Assembly (NCBI GenBank): GCA_029287755.1
Contig: JARFQM010000302.1
Span: 1-9,300, forward strand
Reading direction: 5' to 3'
Source of the DNA: Desulfofustis sp.
Lineage (GTDB): Bacteria > Desulfobacterota > Desulfobulbia > Desulfobulbales > Desulfocapsaceae
Length of the DNA stretch: 9,300 bases
In this document: piece after piece, positions 6,906 to 9,300 of the stretch
How the letters are laid out: each line of letters starts with the position of its first letter
Position numbering within the stretch: the stretch's first letter is position 1
Made by a program: the position numbers and the translations under genes
The notes under the pieces: model-generated
Database searches by the model: none
What the model was told of the DNA's origin: nothing
Seen by the model: only the letters and a program-made list of their open reading frames with translations

Positions 6906-7139
6906 CTACCAGCCGTGCGCGGCGAGCTGGACAAAAAACAGGTAGCTGATCAGCAGTACTGACAGAGAAATGGTGCAGGTGGCTGCAGCGGCCAGGAGTA
7001 TTTCTCTGCGGTCGGCCCACATGCGGTGGAGCCGTTTTCTGAGCTGTGACAGCAAGCGGTTGGCAAAAACGTTGTCAACCCTGCCCGGGCCCGCCAGAGT
7101 GAAATCCGTCGGCATACTCACATCCTGTATCTGTTTCAT
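6906..7139 (-). CDS. Small single-span membrane protein, unknown function
   Basis: I do not recognise this 77-residue protein. An N-terminal soluble part of about 45 residues ends in a strongly basic patch (residues 34-45, LRKRLHRMWADRR). A single hydrophobic helix follows at about 47-72 and a short tail ends in GW. By the positive-inside rule the N-terminus should be cytoplasmic and the C-terminus outside. The start was chosen as the ATG at 7139 because GGGGAG on the minus strand is about 7 nt before it; an ATG at 7145 is in frame but too close to that site. The stop is only 3 nt from the aspS stop, tail to tail, so an aspS transcript that did not end exactly there would be antisense to this gene. 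The good ribosome binding site and clear topology support a real gene, but it could be spurious. Confidence 0.6.
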   Translation of the reverse strand: MKQIQDVSMPTDFTLAGPGRVDNVFANRLLSQLRKRLHRMWADRREILLAAAATCTISLSVLLISYLFFVQLAAHGW

Positions 7140-7213
7140 AATCATTCTCCCCTTTTTACGGATAGCGGCACGAGTTCCAGGCGACCAGCCACTTCAGGCC
7201 CGAGCGGGGGTCT

Positions 7214-7233
7214 GGCGGCGGTGAGCCGCCGCC
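7214..7233. repeat. Perfect 8-bp GC inverted repeat
   Basis: GGCGGCGG (7214-7221) and CCGCCGCC (7226-7233) flank the loop TGAG. RNA from either strand would form a very stable hairpin. Neither strand has a T run after it, so it is not a standard intrinsic terminator. It lies about 75 bp upstream of the small membrane protein gene and about 200 bp upstream of the chalcone-isomerase-like gene. Confidence 0.6.
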
Positions 7234-7273
7234 GCTGTTACGCTGCCTGAGGAGATGGATTGGACTTGTGCCG

Positions 7274-7302
7274 TTATCCTGGCTGTTGGGGATAAGTATA
7301 AA
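7274..7302 (+). promoter_or_regulatory. Possible sigma70 promoter of the chalcone-isomerase-like gene
   Basis: TATAAA (7297-7302) is a good -10 box. At 17-nt spacing the -35 box is TTATCC (7274-7279), a three-of-six match. If used, transcription would start around 7308-7310, at the base of the hairpin at 7310-7331, placing that hairpin at the 5' end of the message. Confidence 0.3.
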
Positions 7303-7309
7303 GGCAGGG

Positions 7310-7345
7310 GGGTATCACAGAGTGATCACCCTCTTTGTTTTTTAT
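7310..7345 (+). terminator. Hairpin followed by a T-rich tract, intrinsic-terminator-like
   Basis: On the plus strand GGGT (7310-7313) and ATCAC (7314-7318) pair with GTGAT (7322-7326) and ACCC (7328-7331), leaving one bulged C at 7327 and an AGA loop. The RNA would continue as UCUUUGUUUUUUAUUG. The T-rich stretch runs to 7369, with 30 T in 38 bases and a run of nine T at 7357-7365. The shape is that of a Rho-independent terminator. No plus-strand gene lies between aspS and this point, so it may end read-through from hisS-aspS, or act as a leader attenuator for the next gene. Confidence 0.5.
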
Positions 7346-7434
7346 TGCTTTTGTTCTTTTTTTTTGTTTCCACAGAAGAAGGAAGGCAGTCCCGGCTGTT
7401 CAACGTCTTTTTCAGAAGAGGAGAGGAGGGTGCA

Positions 7435-8001
7435 ATGATGAGAACCTTTTACGCTGCAGTGCTGCTGATCTGGCTCGTTTACTGCCCGGCGGCGGCCACA
7501 GAGATGGCGGGCGTGGCCATTGACGCGCAGATCACCCAGGCCGACGGTACCGTGCTGCAATTCAACGGTGCCGGGATCCGGAATAAATTTGTCGTCAAAG
7601 TGTATCTGGCCATGCTCTATCTTGAAAATCCGAGCAGTGAGCGGGATCAGGTGATTGGTGACCCCGGGGGCAAACAGCTCATCATGCATTTTCTCTATAA
7701 GGAGGTTGGCAAAGATGATCTGGTCAAAGCCTGGAACGAAGGGTTCGCCGCCAACGGCAGTGCTGAACAGCTGGAGGCCCTGAAAGCGGAGATAGCGCAG
7801 TTCAATGCACTATTCGATACGGTTAAAAAAGATGACCGCATTGTGCTGGACTATGTCCCCGGAACGGGAACTGTCGTGTCAATAAATTCGGCACAAAAAG
7901 GCATTGTTCCCGGCAAGGAGTTCAACGACCTGCTTCTCTCCATTTGGCTGGGCGATAAGCCGGTCGGTAAAAAGATGCGGGACGGTCTGCTCGGCAACTA
8001 G
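7435..8001 (+). CDS. Exported chalcone isomerase-like domain protein (Chalcone_3 type)
   Basis: The 188-residue protein begins with a signal peptide (hydrophobic core about residues 5-16, likely cleavage after AAA at 19-21 or nearby), so it is predicted periplasmic. The cysteine at 17 is preceded by Tyr, which does not fit a lipobox. The mature part has the pattern I associate with bacterial chalcone-isomerase-like proteins: FNGAGIRNKFVVKVYLAMLYL at about 43-63, an AW..GF segment near 99-104, LDYVPGTGTVV at 138-148, and an IWLG...GLLG ending near the C-terminus. Bacterial members have no settled function; the fold is related to plant chalcone isomerase and fatty-acid-binding proteins, so a small hydrophobic ligand is possible (inference). 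The start at 7435 follows GGAGG (7425-7429) by 5 nt; a second ATG follows directly and is equally possible. An in-frame ATG at 7255 would add 60 residues read through the T-rich tract and is unlikely. Confidence 0.85.
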   Translation: MMRTFYAAVLLIWLVYCPAAATEMAGVAIDAQITQADGTVLQFNGAGIRNKFVVKVYLAMLYLENPSSERDQVIGDPGGKQLIMHFLYKEVGKDDLVKAWNEGFAANGSAEQLEALKAEIAQFNALFDTVKKDDRIVLDYVPGTGTVVSINSAQKGIVPGKEFNDLLLSIWLGDKPVGKKMRDGLLGN

Positions 8002-8029
8002 TCGAGAGCTGCTGATGAGGGACTCTGGC

Positions 8030-8383
8030 TTAGAGCTCAGGTGCGCCTCTGGGTATCAGGCAGGCGAACACCAGATCAGCATCGGAATTGTTGCGGAGCT
8101 GGTGTTCTTCGTTACCCGGAATAAACACGACCGCACCGCTGGCGACATCTGTCCATTCCCCTTCCTTGAGCACCTGGCCGGAGCCTGAATGAACCAGGAT
8201 TTCATGTTCCCAGTCGTGCGCATGACGCGGTGTATAGCCGCCGGGAGCGATGGTGAAAATCCGCATGCAAAAGTTCGGTGCGCCATCGTCCTGGCCAATG
8301 GCGATACGGCCGGTGACTCCCTTGACCACTTCCCCGTCAAACTGCCGGGAGGCGATTGACTCGTAATGTGAAATAACTTTCAT
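8030..8383 (-). CDS. Small single-domain cupin protein
   Basis: The protein is a 117-residue beta-barrel of the Cupin_2 kind. Cupin motif 1 is seen at about 48-69 (GGYTPRHAHDWEHEILVHSG) with probable metal ligands H54, H56 and E61. Motif 2 lies at about 83-98 (GAVVFIPGNEEHQLRN) with H94 as the fourth ligand. All four ligands are present, so metal binding is likely; substrate and reaction cannot be told from sequence. There is no signal peptide and no DNA-binding domain. It starts 32 nt after the stop of the EamA permease gene on the same strand, so the two are likely co-transcribed. AGAAGGA lies unusually close (1 nt) to the ATG at 8383, which suggests weak or coupled translation. Its stop is 28 nt from that of the convergent chalcone-isomerase-like gene, and I see no clear terminator between them. 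Confidence 0.85.
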   Translation of the reverse strand: MKVISHYESIASRQFDGEVVKGVTGRIAIGQDDGAPNFCMRIFTIAPGGYTPRHAHDWEHEILVHSGSGQVLKEGEWTDVASGAVVFIPGNEEHQLRNNSDADLVFACLIPRGAPEL

Positions 8384-8415
8384 GTCCTTCTATCCATTTG
8401 CTGAATTTTTCACCA

Positions 8416-9300
8416 CTATAGCCCCGCATCACTTCTTTTGCCAGAGTTATCATCGATAACCGGCTTGCCTCTGACGAATCTCTTTTGGGTACGACTCCTT
8501 GTCGAAGTTGCCCCAAGGTAAATGGCCACCAGGACCACACTCACCCCGCCCCATTGCACGACAGAGGTAGGTCTGGCGAAAATCAGTACATCCCAGAGAA
8601 AGGCCAGGGCCGGCTGCAGCAATAGGATGAGGCCGGCCAGCGAGGGCAGGATGTTGGGAAGGCTGCGGGCGATAAAGGCCCAGCCGATGGTCTGACTGAA
8701 AAGTCCAAGACAGATCAGCGAAATTAAAGAGCCGGGGCCGGGGATGGTGAAACTTTTTCCGCTCAGCCAGACCATTGGTCCGAGAATGATTGCGGTGGCG
8801 ACGGAGATAAGCAGCAGGGTATAGATAAATGAAATGGTTGGCTCCACCACCTGGATTTTGCGAAGCGAAAGAATAAAAAAGGCATAGAAGAGGGCGGTGA
8901 TCAGCCCGAAGAAAACGCCACGCCGGTAATTGTCCGAGAGCGCTTCCCAATTGATGCCGATGATCAGGAAAAGCCCGCAAAAGGCCAGCAGCAGAGAGAA
9001 GATGAAAACAAGGCGGAGCTGCTGTCCAAAGAAGAGCAGGGAAATCAAGGTCAGCACAAAGACTTGAAAATTTCCTAGAACGGTGGCCAGACCCGGGCCC
9101 ACATAGAGAATGGCGAGGTGCCAGCAATAAAGGTCGCCGGCAAAGCACAATCCGCATAAGGTGCAATAGGCGGCCGTTTTCAAAGATACCGGTCGCAGCA
9201 ATCGCGCTTGCAGGCAGTAGATGAGGAGAAACAAAGAGCCCCAAAACACGCGGTAAAAGGCGGAAACCACCGGATCGACCTGGGACCAGGCCACCCAGAT
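8416..9300 (-). CDS. EamA/DMT-superfamily permease, N-terminus beyond window edge
   Basis: The protein is an integral inner-membrane transporter of the drug/metabolite transporter superfamily. Members export or import small metabolites such as amino acids; the substrate here is unknown. The frame stays open to the window end (it reads I-W-V-A-W-S-Q-V-D-P before the in-frame GTG at 9294), and the DP..SAFYR segment normally follows the first helix, so about 20-30 residues are missing. The visible part has about nine hydrophobic helices in two EamA repeats. The first runs to the motif near LLAFCGLFLIIG, and the second begins at GVFFGLITALFYAFF and ends at VVLVAIYLGA. A hydrophilic, basic tail of about 30 residues follows the last helix and should be cytoplasmic. 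The cupin gene lies 32 nt downstream. Confidence 0.9.
   Translation of the reverse strand: MWVAWSQVDPVVSAFYRVFWGSLFLLIYCLQARLLRPVSLKTAAYCTLCGLCFAGDLYCWHLAILYVGPGLATVLGNFQVFVLTLISLLFFGQQLRLVFIFSLLLAFCGLFLIIGINWEALSDNYRRGVFFGLITALFYAFFILSLRKIQVVEPTISFIYTLLLISVATAIILGPMVWLSGKSFTIPGPGSLISLICLGLFSQTIGWAFIARSLPNILPSLAGLILLLQPALAFLWDVLIFARPTSVVQWGGVSVVLVAIYLGATSTRSRTQKRFVRGKPVIDDNSGKRSDAGL

Noticed and set aside
7164..7179. Sigma54-like site (TGGAAC-N5-CCGCT on the minus strand) upstream of the small membrane protein gene
   Set aside because: The GG and GC spacing fits, but the -12 half lacks TT, and it would place the transcription start almost on the ribosome binding site. One weak match is expected by chance.
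7255..7434. N-terminal extension of the chalcone-isomerase-like protein from the ATG at 7255
   Set aside because: The extra 60 residues are read through the hairpin and T-rich tract, giving an artificial FLLLLFFFF stretch. A strong ribosome binding site and a normal signal peptide support the start at 7435.

Overview
The window looks like an ordinary chromosomal stretch of an anaerobic or facultative, moderately GC-rich Gram-negative bacterium. The likeliest source is a deltaproteobacterium, possibly of the Desulfobulbales. That guess is an inference from gene content: a periplasmic Hyd-2-type [NiFe] hydrogenase, a PcnB-type poly(A) polymerase, a cysteine-rich flavin oxidoreductase, a hisS-aspS pair with a cysteine-rich HisRS and a GAD-containing AspRS, and a chalcone-isomerase-like exported protein. 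No 16S or other marker is present to settle it.

Layout: (1) 1-797, minus: the first 265 codons of a Tat-exported [NiFe] hydrogenase small subunit, cut by the window edge. A leader of about 160 nt and a candidate sigma70 promoter lie upstream at 966-994. (2) 1152-3512, minus: a two-gene unit of an FabK/nitronate-monooxygenase-type flavoprotein followed by pcnB. It is driven by a good sigma70 promoter at 3556-3584 and ends at a possible hairpin just after pcnB. (3) 3795-6902, plus: hisS (TTG start) and aspS, 60-odd nt apart, probably one aminoacyl-tRNA synthetase operon. (4) 6906-7139, minus: a small single-span membrane protein meeting aspS tail to tail with a 3-nt gap. (5) 7146-7434: intergenic DNA with a perfect GC hairpin and a second hairpin followed by a long T-rich tract. 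(6) 7435-8001, plus: an exported chalcone-isomerase-like protein. (7) 8030-9300, minus: an EamA/DMT permease (start off the window) followed by a small cupin, probably co-transcribed.

Most genes are housekeeping (tRNA charging, RNA 3'-end adenylation), with redox or accessory genes at the edges. I found no mobile element, CRISPR array, tRNA or rRNA, and no convincing undescribed multi-gene system. The points most worth a second look are: a histidine in AspRS that predicts a non-discriminating enzyme; the aspS / small membrane gene overlap arrangement with the only obvious plus-strand terminator 400 nt further on; the Gly residues in the hydrogenase that predict an oxygen-sensitive proximal cluster; and the four-cysteine cluster in the flavoprotein.
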